A stretch of DNA of 64,000 nucleotides from Streptomyces acidiscabies (GTDB lineage: Bacteria; Actinomycetota; Actinomycetes; Streptomycetales; Streptomycetaceae). Positions 53,715 through 62,233 of this stretch are shown here, piece by piece (the first letter of the stretch is position 1; the number at the start of each line of letters is the position of its first letter). The translations under genes were made by a program, and so were the position numbers. The notes under the pieces are model-generated. The model made no database searches, was not told where the DNA came from, and was given only the letters and a program-made list of their open reading frames with translations. The stretch lies in the NCBI RefSeq assembly GCF_020010905.1, contig NZ_JAGJBY010000001.1, positions 3,616,001 through 3,680,000 of the forward strand, written 5' to 3'.

Positions 53715-54387
53715 CCCGGTACGGACCAAGCGCTCCCGAGGGCCCCGGCAGCACCTCGTACCCCTGAGATGTCTGCCGTACCAGGAGATTCGCGGAAGGT
53801 CGTGTGGGGTCTTCGGCGAAATGCGCCCGCTCCGCGCCGACCCAGCCGTCCCAGAACTCCCGCTGTTCCACCCCGTCCCGCGCCCGCCCCCGCGCCCAGG
53901 CGCGCTCCTGCTCCAGCTCCATCCACAGCACCGCCGCGAGATACGGCCGCAGCGCCCGCCGCCCGGCCCCGACGCCCTCGATCAGCACCACGGGCGCGGC
54001 GGGCAACGCGCGAGGCGGCCCGAAGGCGCGCGCCCGCCAGTCGTACGGCGCGTACGAGGCGTCCTCCCCCCGGCGCAGCGGCCCGACGACCCGCGTCAGC
54101 ACCCGCTCCGTCCAGCCGAACAGCTCCTCGTGGCTCGCGACGTCGTCGATCCGCAGCACCGGCGCTCCGCCCAGCTCCCCGGCCAGCCACCCCGCGAACG
54201 TCGACTTCCCCGACCCCGCGTGCCCGTCCACGCCGACCAGCCGGACCGGCCCGCAGGAGGGCGGGAGGCGGCGCAGGAGTGCGGCGAGCTGGTGGATGGC
54301 GGGTCCCGGGTGTCGTACGGAGTAGGGGAGTAGGGGGGAGGTCAGTCTAGGTCGCGCCCATGTCGGTGCCGGACACCGCGGACGCAC
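53695..54387 (-). CDS. Uridine kinase-like P-loop protein
   Basis: About 230 residues if GTG 54387 is used. Walker A GVDGHAGSGKSTFAGWLA is followed by a LRIDDVASHEELFGW region and LIEGVGAGRRALRPYLA, typical of the uridine kinase/phosphoribulokinase group. The homologous part begins near LPYSVRHPGPAIHQLAALL, but no ATG, GTG or TTG lies just ahead of it in frame, so the true start is unclear. Upstream frame beyond 54387 is antisense to the C39 gene and is rejected. Nucleoside phosphorylation is the likely but unproven role. Confidence 0.8.
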   Translation of the reverse strand: MRPRCPAPTWARPRLTSPLLPYSVRHPGPAIHQLAALLRRLPPSCGPVRLVGVDGHAGSGKSTFAGWLAGELGGAPVLRIDDVASHEELFGWTERVLTRVVGPLRRGEDASYAPYDWRARAFGPPRALPAAPVVLIEGVGAGRRALRPYLAAVLWMELEQERAWARGRARDGVEQREFWDGWVGAERAHFAEDPTRPSANLLVRQTSQGYEVLPGPSGALGPYRDVTQRS

Positions 54388-54436
54388 GGGGTCATAGTGG
54401 GCGGACAGTCCGCCGAATCCCCGGGGGTGCCGTCCC

Positions 54437-55765
54437 ATGAGCAACGCCGAGCAGCCGTCCCGCCGGACCGTCCTCGCGGCCGTCGTCACCGCCGCCGCGA
54501 CCGTGACGGCCGCCGCCTCCCCACCCTCGCCGCGCACGGTCGACTTCCGGGGGTGGGTGTCGCACGGCGACTGGTGCGCGGGGGACGCGGACGGGGTGGC
54601 CGTGGCCGGGGGAGCGCGGCCCGGCATCGTGATCGGGGACGCGGCCGGTACGGCGCCGTACACCGACCCGCACACCGGGACCACCGCCGACTGGGAGTAC
54701 GCGACCTGGACCTCACCGGCGTACCGGTTCGCCGTGCCCGCGACCGAGGTGATCGCCTCCTGGAACGCCGACACCCCGCCGGGCACCTGGCTCCAGACCG
54801 AACTGACCTGCACGTACTCCGACGGCGCGCCAACTCCCTGGTATGTCATGGGCCGTTGGGCCTCAGGCGACCAGGACATCAGACGGACCTCCGTCGACGG
54901 CCAGAAGGACGGCCGCAGCACCGTCTGGACGGACACCCTCGCGATCGACGACCCCGCGAGCGGCCCGCGCCTCACCGCGTACCGCCTGCGCCTGACCCTC
55001 CACCGCAGGCCGGGCACCCGCCTCACCCCGACGGTCTGGCGCGCCGGCGCGATGGGCTCCGACGTACCCGACCGCTTCACCGTCCCGGCCTCAACTCCCG
55101 GACTGGCAAGGGAGTTGATCGTCCCGCGTTACTCCCAGGACATCCACCGGGGCCAGTACCCGCAATACGACGGCGGCGGCGAGGCCTGGTGCAGCCCCAC
55201 CTCCTCGCAGATGATCGTCGAGTACTGGGGCGGACGTCCCACCGCCGAGCAACTCGCCTGGGTGGACCCGTCGTTCACCGACCCCCAGGTCTGCCACGCC
55301 GCCCGCCACACCTACGACTTCCAGTACGAGGGCTGCGGCAACTGGCCCTTCAACGCCGCCTACGCGGCCACGTACGCCGGACTCCAGTCCGTCGTCACCC
55401 GGCTGACCTCCCTCACCGACCTGGAGACCCTGATCGCGGCCGGCATCCCGGCGATCACCTCGCAGTCGTTCAGGAAAGAGGAGTTGACCGGCGCGGGGTA
55501 CGGGACGGCGGGGCATCTGATGACGGTGATCGGGTTCACGCCGGACGGTGACGTGATCGCCAACGACCCTGCCTCGCCCACGGATCAGGCCGTGCGGCGG
55601 GTCTACCGGCGGCGCGAGTGGGAGAACATCTGGCTGCGCACCAAGCGGTACGCCGCCGACGGCAAGGTCTCCTCCGGCAGCGGGGGCGTCTGCTACCTGT
55701 ACTTCCCCGCGCGGCCCGACGGCCGGCAGCGTGCGGCCCTCGCGGCGGTCGGCGTCACCGTGTGA
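54437..55765 (+). CDS. Tat-exported C39-family peptidase-like protein
   Basis: 442 residues. The N-terminus has a twin-arginine signal (PSRRTVLAAVVTAAATVTAA). The middle is a beta-rich domain of unknown role. The C-terminal C39-like Cys protease domain starts near residue 230 with YSQDIHRG, catalytic Cys in EAWCSPTSSQMIVEYWG, and His in TAGHLMTVIGF, with ANDPAS for the Asp/Asn. Secreted C39 proteins may cleave bacteriocin-type leaders or cell-wall peptides; no substrate can be seen nearby. ATG 54437 has GGGGGTG upstream. It is divergent from the kinase-like gene. Confidence 0.88.
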   Translation: MSNAEQPSRRTVLAAVVTAAATVTAAASPPSPRTVDFRGWVSHGDWCAGDADGVAVAGGARPGIVIGDAAGTAPYTDPHTGTTADWEYATWTSPAYRFAVPATEVIASWNADTPPGTWLQTELTCTYSDGAPTPWYVMGRWASGDQDIRRTSVDGQKDGRSTVWTDTLAIDDPASGPRLTAYRLRLTLHRRPGTRLTPTVWRAGAMGSDVPDRFTVPASTPGLARELIVPRYSQDIHRGQYPQYDGGGEAWCSPTSSQMIVEYWGGRPTAEQLAWVDPSFTDPQVCHAARHTYDFQYEGCGNWPFNAAYAATYAGLQSVVTRLTSLTDLETLIAAGIPAITSQSFRKEELTGAGYGTAGHLMTVIGFTPDGDVIANDPASPTDQAVRRVYRRREWENIWLRTKRYAADGKVSSGSGGVCYLYFPARPDGRQRAALAAVGVTV

Positions 55766-55811
55766 GCAAGCTCTCGGCCGCAAATGCCCTGAACAATGTC
55801 AAGGTGGACGA

Positions 55812-55952
55812 ATGACAGCGAACTCTGCCACCACCGCTCAGGTCCGCACCGGAGGTCCCCGGGAGGACGGCCCGAAGGTCGTCGAGCACGTCCTCGGCTG
55901 GGTCCTCGTCGCGGTCGTCGCGATGCTGGTCACCCAGCTGGGCCTGTTGTGA
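55812..55952 (+). CDS. Small single-pass membrane protein (46 aa)
   Basis: 46 residues from ATG 55812 with AAGGTGG eight bases before. Residues 1-23 are polar (MTANSATTAQVRTGGPREDG), and residues 28-46 form one hydrophobic helix (VLGWVLVAVVAMLVTQLGLL) running to the end. Good ribosome site and codon bias support translation. It lies 47 bp after the C39 gene. The function is unknown; it could be an accessory to the exported protease or a regulator of a membrane protein. Confidence 0.65.
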   Translation: MTANSATTAQVRTGGPREDGPKVVEHVLGWVLVAVVAMLVTQLGLL

Positions 55953-55990
55953 CACATGCTGGTGGGGTATGCCGGATGCGTTAGCCGGTG

Positions 55991-56015
55991 TGACCTGACC
56001 CACGCTTGACCTGAC
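55991..56015. promoter_or_regulatory. Direct repeat TGACCTGAC x2 upstream of the TetR gene
   Basis: TGACCTGAC at 55991-55999 and 56007-56015, spaced 16 bp start to start, ends 44 bp before the TTG. A TetR dimer often binds such sites, though usually inverted repeats. Candidate operator. Confidence 0.4.
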
Positions 56016-56058
56016 ATACTGCGGTGGTCCCGCCACAGCCCGAGACCAGGGTCGAGTC

Positions 56059-56721
56059 TTGAACATCAGTGCACAGCGCGACGCCGCCCGTCCCAAGGCC
56101 CGCGGCACCGAACGCTCGTTGGCGCGCCGCGCCGAACTCATCTCCATCGGGCGGAAGTTGTTCGCCGACACGTCCTACGACGCGCTCTCGATGGACGACA
56201 TCGCGCGCCAGGCGCACGTCGCCAAGGGGCTGATCTACTACTACTTCCAGTCCAAGCGCGGCTACTACCTGGCGATCATCCAGGACTCCGTCGCCGACCT
56301 GGTCACCTTCGCCGCCAGCGGCATCGAACTGCCCCAGGTGGACCGCGTCCACCGCACGATCGACAGCTACCTGCGCTACGCCGAGCACAACCAGGCCGCC
56401 TACCGGACGATCGTCAGCGGCGGAGTCGGCTTCGACGCCGAGGTGCACGGCATCCGGGACGGGGTGCGCGAGGCGATCGTCGCGACCATCGCCGAGGGCG
56501 CGTACGGCCGCATCGACATCGAGCCGATCGCCCGCATGGGGCTGCTGTCCTGGGTGTGCAGCGTCGAGGGCGCCGCACTCGACTGGATCGACCGCGAGGG
56601 TCCCCTGTCCCGCGACGACATGCGGGGGTTGCTCGTGAAGACGCTGGGCGGGGTGTTCCGCGCGATCGAGGAACTGGCCCCGTCCTGCCCGGCACCGAAA
56701 GAGGCCCGGCGGGAGGACTGA
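56059..56721 (+). CDS. TetR-family transcriptional regulator
   Basis: 220 residues from TTG 56059 (weak CAGGG site). The TetR HTH is clear: RAELISIGRKLFADTSYDALSMDDIARQAHVAKGLIYYYFQSKRGYY (shown here as a span, residues about 27-72). The C-terminal ligand-binding part is helical, with AEHNQAAYRTIVSGGVGFDAEV. The target and ligand are unknown. Upstream direct repeats may be its own operator. Confidence 0.9.
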   Translation: MNISAQRDAARPKARGTERSLARRAELISIGRKLFADTSYDALSMDDIARQAHVAKGLIYYYFQSKRGYYLAIIQDSVADLVTFAASGIELPQVDRVHRTIDSYLRYAEHNQAAYRTIVSGGVGFDAEVHGIRDGVREAIVATIAEGAYGRIDIEPIARMGLLSWVCSVEGAALDWIDREGPLSRDDMRGLLVKTLGGVFRAIEELAPSCPAPKEARRED

Positions 56722-56781
56722 GGGGGCAACTGGGCTCGCGGGGCGGGGAGTTGAAGCCACCGCGCGCTGAACACCCCTCGC

Positions 56782-57039
56782 CTACCGCCCCGCAGGGAAC
56801 TCGTCCCCCGGCAGTCCGCCGAACTGCCCCGGCCGTACCTGCGGCGCCGCCAGCCTGCTCCACTCCGGGTCGTGGTGGCCCGGCAGGGTCCGCCCCCGGT
56901 CGGCCCAAGTCCGCATCAGCGCGAGGTAGATGGGCGGGTCCGGCGGTGACGGTGACTCCACACCGGCCGGTAAGAACTCGAAGGGCGTAGGAGCGAACCG
57001 CTGCCGATGCCGGCCCGGTGTCGAATATGTGGGAGTCAT
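56782..57039 (-). CDS. Small conserved hypothetical protein
   Basis: 85 residues from ATG 57039. Composition is not shadow-like: MTPTYSTPGRHRQRFAPTPF, VESPSPPDPPIYLALMRTWA and PGHHDPEWSRLAAP are balanced, and Trp, Tyr and His appear in plausible places. No signal peptide or membrane helix. It lies convergent with the TetR gene, and 138 bp downstream of the next reverse-strand gene. No good ribosome site was seen. Function unknown. Confidence 0.6.
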   Translation of the reverse strand: MTPTYSTPGRHRQRFAPTPFEFLPAGVESPSPPDPPIYLALMRTWADRGRTLPGHHDPEWSRLAAPQVRPGQFGGLPGDEFPAGR

Positions 57040-57176
57040 ACTTTGGCAACGCCGCGAGCCGCGTGGAGGTCACGGCCGCGCCGGTCGGGCGTCAGTTCGT
57101 GAGGTGCCCCGGTCCGGGTACGGCGACCGGGGCGGCGACGAACCGTCAACTCCCTTGAGAGCGACGCGCGTTGAGA

Positions 57177-57638
57177 TCAGGCGGCGCGCCGGACCGTCGC
57201 CGACACCTGCGCGGGCCGCACCAGGTACACCGGACGCGAACCGGGCCCACCGACGTGCGAGAACGGCTGGGTACGCCAGTCGAGCCCCTGGGGGAGCGTC
57301 AGCACCGGCGCGATGTCCTGCGTCCGCTCCTGCAACACCTCGTCCGCGGACCGGGCGTCCGCCGCCGCGCGGCCGGTCCCGGCGCAGACGGTGAGCCCGA
57401 ACGGGTTCCACGGCGAGGCGCACAGCGCGTGCTCCGGCAACACCTCCTGGTCCGCCAGCAGGGCGATCGGCTGCACGCAGTCCGGGCAGACCACCCGGAG
57501 CAGGTCGGCGTCGTCGTACGCGTCGAACTCGTCGTCCCCGTAACCGTCTTCGTCCGGATCGACACCCTCCGGAACGAGCTCGACGACGGGCTGGAGCCGC
57601 TTGGGCGCGGTACGACCAGGGCGGTTGGCACTCTGCAT
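57177..57638 (-). CDS. Hypothetical protein with a CxxC motif
   Basis: 153 residues from ATG 57638, which is preceded by GAGGGGGAG; an upstream in-frame ATG at 57761 has no such site. Strongly acidic segment VDPDEDGYGDDEFDAYDDADL is followed by VVCPDCVQPIALL (CxxC) and further Cys at ALCASPWNP and TVCAGTG, suggesting a possible zinc-ribbon. The C-terminal part has LTLPQGLDWRTQPFSHVGG. The function is unknown. Divergent from the second Lrp gene. Confidence 0.75.
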   Translation of the reverse strand: MQSANRPGRTAPKRLQPVVELVPEGVDPDEDGYGDDEFDAYDDADLLRVVCPDCVQPIALLADQEVLPEHALCASPWNPFGLTVCAGTGRAAADARSADEVLQERTQDIAPVLTLPQGLDWRTQPFSHVGGPGSRPVYLVRPAQVSATVRRAA

Positions 57639-57859
57639 GGGATTCTCCCCCTCGGGCTGGGGCCGTTCAGGCGCTGCGGCCTCGACCACAGCAAGCACTT
57701 CCCAGTCCGTCTCGGCGGTAATCACGGCGGCATCACGGAGCGCGTTCGAGTGGTGTGGCATTCGTCACATGCCACCGGGAGATGTCAGGTCGGCCGGACA
57801 CCGCCCCAGGGGCCCCCGCCGCCCCACCCGTACATCACGAACAGGCTATGACCTGCGCC

Positions 57860-57873
57860 GTATAGGTATACGA
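57860..57873. promoter_or_regulatory. Palindrome CGTATAGGTATACG upstream of the Lrp gene
   Basis: CGTATA and TATACG are perfect inverted repeats with a 2-base gap, ending 30 bp before ATG 57904 in the divergent region. AT-rich against a GC-rich background and sized for one Lrp dimer site. It may also form part of a promoter. Confidence 0.45.
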
Positions 57874-57903
57874 AGAGTTCAAGCGCACTGTAGGTTCAGC
57901 GGC

Positions 57904-58344
57904 ATGGAGGAGCTGGACCGACAGATCGTGCAGCTGCTCGTCAAGGACGGGCGGATGAGCTACACCGACCTGGGCAAGGCCACGGGCCTGTCCACGTCTG
58001 CCGTGCACCAGCGGGTGCGGCGGCTTGAGCAGCGGGGCGTGATCCGCGGGTACGCGGCCGTCGTCGACCCCGAGGCCGTCGGGCTGCCCATGACCGCCTT
58101 CATCTCGGTCAAACCCTTCGACCCCAGCGCCCCCGACGACATCGCCGACCGGCTCTCCGGCGTGCCCGAGATAGAGGCGTGCCACAGCGTCGCGGGGGAC
58201 GAGAACTACATCCTGAAGGTCCGGGTGGCCACGCCGCACGAGCTGGAGGAACTGCTCGGCAGGCTGCGGGCGCTCGCGGGGGTGTCGACGCGGACGACGG
58301 TGGTGCTGTCGACGCCGTACGAGGCCCGGCCGCCGCGGATCTGA
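57904..58344 (+). CDS. Lrp/AsnC-family transcriptional regulator
   Basis: 146 residues from ATG 57904. HTH at residues 2-50 (MEELDRQIVQLLVKDGRMSY, LGKATGLSTSAVHQRVRRLE) then a RAM effector domain (FISVKPFDPSAPDDIADRLS, VAGDENYILKVRV). The GDENY motif is common where amino acids bind. It is divergent from the CxxC protein gene, and followed 103 bp later by an amidohydrolase. Target genes are unknown. Confidence 0.93.
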   Translation: MEELDRQIVQLLVKDGRMSYTDLGKATGLSTSAVHQRVRRLEQRGVIRGYAAVVDPEAVGLPMTAFISVKPFDPSAPDDIADRLSGVPEIEACHSVAGDENYILKVRVATPHELEELLGRLRALAGVSTRTTVVLSTPYEARPPRI

Positions 58345-58447
58345 GGGCGCACCAGTACGGCGGACGATCTGATCGTCGTACGGGCTACGGCTCTTCGGCC
58401 CGCCCCCTGCGTGCCGCGCTGTCAGTGCCGGGCGGGACACTGTCCCC

Positions 58448-60037
58448 ATGAGTGAGCGCACCCCCGACCCCCAGACCGTCCTGCTCCGCCGAGGAGAGGT
58501 CCACAGCCCCGCCGACCCGTTCGCGACCGCGATGGTCGTCGAACGCGGGCAGGTCGCCTGGGTCGGCTCGGAGGGCGCGGCGGACGCGTTCGCGGACGGG
58601 GTCGACGAGGTGGTCGACCTGGACGGCGGGCTCGTCACCCCCGCGTTCACCGACGCCCACGTGCACACCACCTCCACCGGCCTTGCCCTGACCGGCCTGG
58701 ACCTCTCCGACGCCCCCTCCCTGGCCGATGCCCTCGCACGCGTACGCGCGTTCGCCGAGGCCCGCCCCACCGACAAGGTCCTCCTCGGACACGGCTGGGA
58801 CGCCTCCCGCTGGCCCGACGGACGCCCGCCCACGCGTACGGAGCTGGACGAGGCGACCGGCGGACGGCCCCTGTACCTGTCCCGCATCGACGTCCACTCG
58901 GCCGTCGCCACGACCGCGCTCCTCGACCTCACGACCCTGGGCCGCCCCGAGGGCCCCCTCACCGCCGACGCGCACCACGCGGTCCGCGCGGCGGCGTTCG
59001 CGGCCGTGACGCCGGACCGGCGCACCGAGGCCCAGCGCGCCGCCCTCGCGCACGCGGCGTCCCTCGGCATCGGCTCCGTCCACGAGTGCGCCGGCCCCGA
59101 GATCTCCTCCGAGGACGACTTCACGGGCCTGCTGAAACTCGCCGGGGAGTTCGCCGGGCCCCGTGTCGTCGGCTACTGGGCCGAGCAGGACGTCGCCAAG
59201 GCCCGCGAACTCGGCGCGATCGGCGCGGCCGGTGACCTCTTCGTCGACGGCGCCCTCGGCTCCCACACGGCCTGCCTGCACCAGCCGTACGCCGACGACA
59301 CCGGCACCGGCCTCGCCTACCTGGACACGGGCGCCGTCGCCGCGCACGTCGTCGCCTGCACCGAGGCGGGGCTCCAGGCGGGCTTCCACGCGATCGGCGA
59401 CGCCGCCGTCACCGCCGTCGTCGAGGGGTTCCGCACGGCCGCCGAGAAGGTCGGCCTCGCGCGCGTCCGCGCCGCCCGGCACCGGGTCGAGCACGCGGAG
59501 ATGCTCACGCCGGACACGATCACCGCGTTCGCGGAGCTGGGCCTGACGGCGTCCGTCCAGCCCGCCTTCGACGCCCTGTGGGGAGGCGAGGACGGCATGT
59601 ACGCGCACCGCCTGGGCGCCGAGCGGGCCCGCAGCCTCAACCCCTTCGCCGCGCTCCTGCGCGCCGGCGTCCCCCTGGCCTTCGGCTCCGACTCCCCGGT
59701 CACCCCCCTCGACCCCTGGGGCACCGTCCGCGCCGCGGCCTTCCACCACACCCCCGCCCACCGCGTCTCCGTCCGCGCCGCCTTCACCGCCCACACGCGG
59801 GGCGGCTGGCGAGCCACGGGCCGCGACGACGCGGGCACCCTCGTCCCGGGCGCCCCCGCCGACTACGCCGTCTGGCAGACCGACGAACTGATCGTCCAGG
59901 CCCCCGACGACCGCGTGGCCCGCTGGTCGACGGACCCCCGCTCGGGAACCCCGGGCCTCCCGGACCTGACCCCGGGCCGGGACCTGCCGGTCTGCCTGCG
60001 GACGGTGGTCGGGGGCCGGACGGTGTTCGAGAGGTGA
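58448..60037 (+). CDS. YtcJ-like amidohydrolase
   Basis: 529 residues. Metal motif TDAHVHTT (HxH) is near residue 75, with HAIGDAAVTAVV, HRVEHAEML and GSDSPVTPLDPW in order, the standard set of the amidohydrolase-3/YtcJ group. Cytoplasmic; no signal peptide. The family hydrolyses diverse amide or imide substrates, and its true substrate is usually unknown. It follows an Lrp-type regulator by 103 bp, which hints at amino-acid-linked control. Confidence 0.92.
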   Translation: MSERTPDPQTVLLRRGEVHSPADPFATAMVVERGQVAWVGSEGAADAFADGVDEVVDLDGGLVTPAFTDAHVHTTSTGLALTGLDLSDAPSLADALARVRAFAEARPTDKVLLGHGWDASRWPDGRPPTRTELDEATGGRPLYLSRIDVHSAVATTALLDLTTLGRPEGPLTADAHHAVRAAAFAAVTPDRRTEAQRAALAHAASLGIGSVHECAGPEISSEDDFTGLLKLAGEFAGPRVVGYWAEQDVAKARELGAIGAAGDLFVDGALGSHTACLHQPYADDTGTGLAYLDTGAVAAHVVACTEAGLQAGFHAIGDAAVTAVVEGFRTAAEKVGLARVRAARHRVEHAEMLTPDTITAFAELGLTASVQPAFDALWGGEDGMYAHRLGAERARSLNPFAALLRAGVPLAFGSDSPVTPLDPWGTVRAAAFHHTPAHRVSVRAAFTAHTRGGWRATGRDDAGTLVPGAPADYAVWQTDELIVQAPDDRVARWSTDPRSGTPGLPDLTPGRDLPVCLRTVVGGRTVFER

Positions 60038-60644
60038 GGGGGCTCCGTACGGCTGTGCGCCCGCCCGGGTGACCCCGCCCCCCTCCCCGCCCCAAGATCA
60101 CCCGTCTGCGCGGGCTCGCCCCATGGTGGCCATCTCCCCTCTGACCAGCGCGTTGAGGAGAGAAGCGCAGGTCGAGCGGGTGTTGACAGTGGGCGGCGGG
60201 GGACCGGTAGGTTCGGCCGAGTCCACTGCCGGACGCCCCTTCGGAGAACCTCCGGGACTCGCCGCGGCGCCACTGGGTCAGGGACGGTGCACTGCCGAGG
60301 GCACCGCCACTGGGAGCCAGGCCCAGCGCTCGCACAGCGGCGACGGAACGTTCCGCCGAACGGGGAGGTGCGACCCGGGTGGGGCCCGGCGTTCAGTAGA
60401 CAACGGCTTTCGGTCGACCCGCAGCCAGCGGGCCCCTGGTCGGCCCGAAGGGCGCCGGGCCTCCACCCGCAGAGTTAACCTCGCGCATCCCCCGCGTACA
60501 CCGCGAAGTCGGGGAGCGGGGCGAGCGGGCGTGCAGTCTTACCCCACTCTTGGGGATTCGACACCACTGTATGCATGATCCGGCATGTCGCCGCAGACAG
60601 CGGCCACTATGGTGGTCCCCTGCGTACGACTTGAAGGGGTAGCG
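60038..60644. other. 607-bp region without a supported gene
   Basis: Only shadow-like ORFs are seen on both strands. A promoter-like TTGACA (60183-60188) and TAGGTT (60208-60213) with 19-base spacing lies here, about 430 bp before the ppm1 GTG. Several short hairpins, such as CCCCACTCTTGGGG near 60543, lie between. It may be a long leader or encode a small RNA. Confidence 0.4.
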
Positions 60645-61469
60645 GTGAACGACGGCGACGGGACCTCGGCACAGGACCGCGGCAAGCGGTTCGGCCCGCT
60701 GGGCGAGACCTTGGTGATCATTCCGACCTACAACGAGGCGGAGAACATCAAGCGCATCGTCGGCCGGGTCCGCGAGTCGGTCCCCGAGGCCCACATCCTC
60801 GTGGCGGACGACAACAGCCCCGACGGCACCGGAAAGCTCGCGGACGAGCTGGTGGCCGAGGACGATCACGTGCACGTGATGCACCGCAAGGGCAAGGAGG
60901 GCCTCGGCGCCGCCTACCTCGCGGGCTTCCGCTGGGGCATGGAGCACGGCTACGGCGTCCTGGTCGAGATGGACGCGGACGGCTCCCACCAGCCCGAGGA
61001 GCTGCCCCGCCTGCTGACCGCGCTGAAGAGCGCCGACCTGGTCCTCGGCTCCCGCTGGGTCCCCGGCGGCCGGGTGGTGAACTGGCCGAAGTCCCGCGAG
61101 TTCATCTCCCGCGGCGGCAGCTTCTACTCCCGCCTCGCGCTCGACCTCTCGCTGCGCGACATCACCGGCGGCTACCGCGCCTTCCGCCGCGAGACCCTCG
61201 AAGGGCTCGGCCTCGACGAGGTCGCCTCCCAGGGCTACTGCTTCCAGGTCGACCTGGCCCGGCGCGCGGTGAAGGCCGGGTTCCACGTCGTCGAGGTCCC
61301 GATCACGTTCGTCGAGCGCGAACTCGGCGACTCGAAGATGAGCCGGGACATCATGGTCGAGGCGCTGTGGCGGGTCACGGCGTGGGGCGCGTCGGAGCGG
61401 GTCGGCAAGATCACCGGCAAGGGCGGCAAGCCGGCGCCCGCGCGCCGGGTGGAGGGGCAGCAGCCGTAA
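60645..61469 (+). CDS. ppm1: Polyprenol monophosphomannose synthase (GT2)
   Basis: 274 residues from GTG 60645 preceded by GAAGGGG; an upstream in-frame start at 60585 is less likely. GT-A fold: VIIPTYNEAENIKRIVGRVR, VADDNSPDGTG, the metal motif EMDADGSHQPEEL, and RDITGGYRAFRRETLEGLGL. It transfers mannose from GDP-mannose to polyprenol phosphate on the membrane for O-mannosylation of exported proteins; in S. coelicolor this enzyme is needed for phage phiC31 infection. It lacks the Lnt-like domain fused in mycobacterial Ppm1. Confidence 0.93.
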   Translation: MNDGDGTSAQDRGKRFGPLGETLVIIPTYNEAENIKRIVGRVRESVPEAHILVADDNSPDGTGKLADELVAEDDHVHVMHRKGKEGLGAAYLAGFRWGMEHGYGVLVEMDADGSHQPEELPRLLTALKSADLVLGSRWVPGGRVVNWPKSREFISRGGSFYSRLALDLSLRDITGGYRAFRRETLEGLGLDEVASQGYCFQVDLARRAVKAGFHVVEVPITFVERELGDSKMSRDIMVEALWRVTAWGASERVGKITGKGGKPAPARRVEGQQP

Positions 61470-61549
61470 CCGCTGCCGTGGGGGTGGGTCGGCTTGGGTC
61501 GATCCTTGCCCTTATGCCGCTCTGAGCCGCTTCCAGGCACACTGGAGGC

Positions 61550-62110
61550 ATGACTGGCGCATCGACCCCCACGTCCCCCGTCCGGCCCCCACGCTCCCGC
61601 CTGCGGACGTTCCTGCCGCTCGGGATCGCGGCCTGGCTGGTGCTGGAGATCTGGCTGCTGACCGTGGTGGCGAAGGCGGCGAGCGGTTTCGTCGTCTTCC
61701 TGCTGCTGGTGGCCGGGATCGTCCTGGGCGCCGCGGTCATCAAACGCGCGGGCCGCAGGGCCTTCCGGGCCCTGAACGAGGCCCTTCAGCGAGGCGGCTC
61801 CCCCGCGGAGACCGGCGGCGGCAACGGCTTCATGATGCTGGGCGGCCTCTTCCTGATGCTCCCCGGCCTGATCTCCGACGCCCTGGGCCTCCTCCTGCTG
61901 ATCCCCCCGGTCCAGAAGGCCCTCTCGGCCTACGCGGAACGCACAGTGACCCGCAGACTGAGCACGACCACCCCCGGCACCCTGGGCGACGCCTTCCAGC
62001 AGGCCCGCATCCACCGCCCCGACGGCAAGGTGGTCCAGGGCGAGGTGATCAGGGAGGACGGCACGAAGCCGGACACCCCGAGGGACGAGCGCCCGCCGCT
62101 GACGTACTGA
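61550..62110 (+). CDS. fxsA: FxsA family membrane protein
   Basis: 186 residues. Three or four hydrophobic helices (FLPLGIAAWLVLEIWLLTVV, GFVVFLLLVAGIVLGAAVI, FMMLGGLFLMLPGLISDALG, LLLLIPPV) match FxsA, whose E. coli version relieves phage F exclusion of T7. A polar C-terminal tail of about 55 residues follows. ATG 61550 is 80 bp after ppm1. It converges on rbpA, with an 18-bp terminator between. Confidence 0.92.
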   Translation: MTGASTPTSPVRPPRSRLRTFLPLGIAAWLVLEIWLLTVVAKAASGFVVFLLLVAGIVLGAAVIKRAGRRAFRALNEALQRGGSPAETGGGNGFMMLGGLFLMLPGLISDALGLLLLIPPVQKALSAYAERTVTRRLSTTTPGTLGDAFQQARIHRPDGKVVQGEVIREDGTKPDTPRDERPPLTY

Positions 62111-62144
62111 GCCTCACGCACCACGACGAAACAGGCAGCCGAAA

Positions 62145-62188
62145 GACCGCGGGCGCCGTACGCAACCTCACGTACGGCGCCCGCGGTC
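62145..62188. terminator. Bidirectional terminator between fxsA and rbpA
   Basis: 18-bp perfect stem (62145-62162 with 62171-62188) on an 8-base loop, 34 bases after fxsA and 46 after rbpA. It has AAA on both sides but no long T-run. Confidence 0.75.
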
Positions 62189-62233
62189 ATCGAAACTGAC
62201 GCACGCTGAAAAGTCGGCCCGACCCTCGCAGAG

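Noticed and set aside
54388..55080. Extension of the kinase-like reverse frame to 461 residues
   Set aside because: It runs antisense through the C39 gene, has no family match, and would remove the shared divergent promoter.
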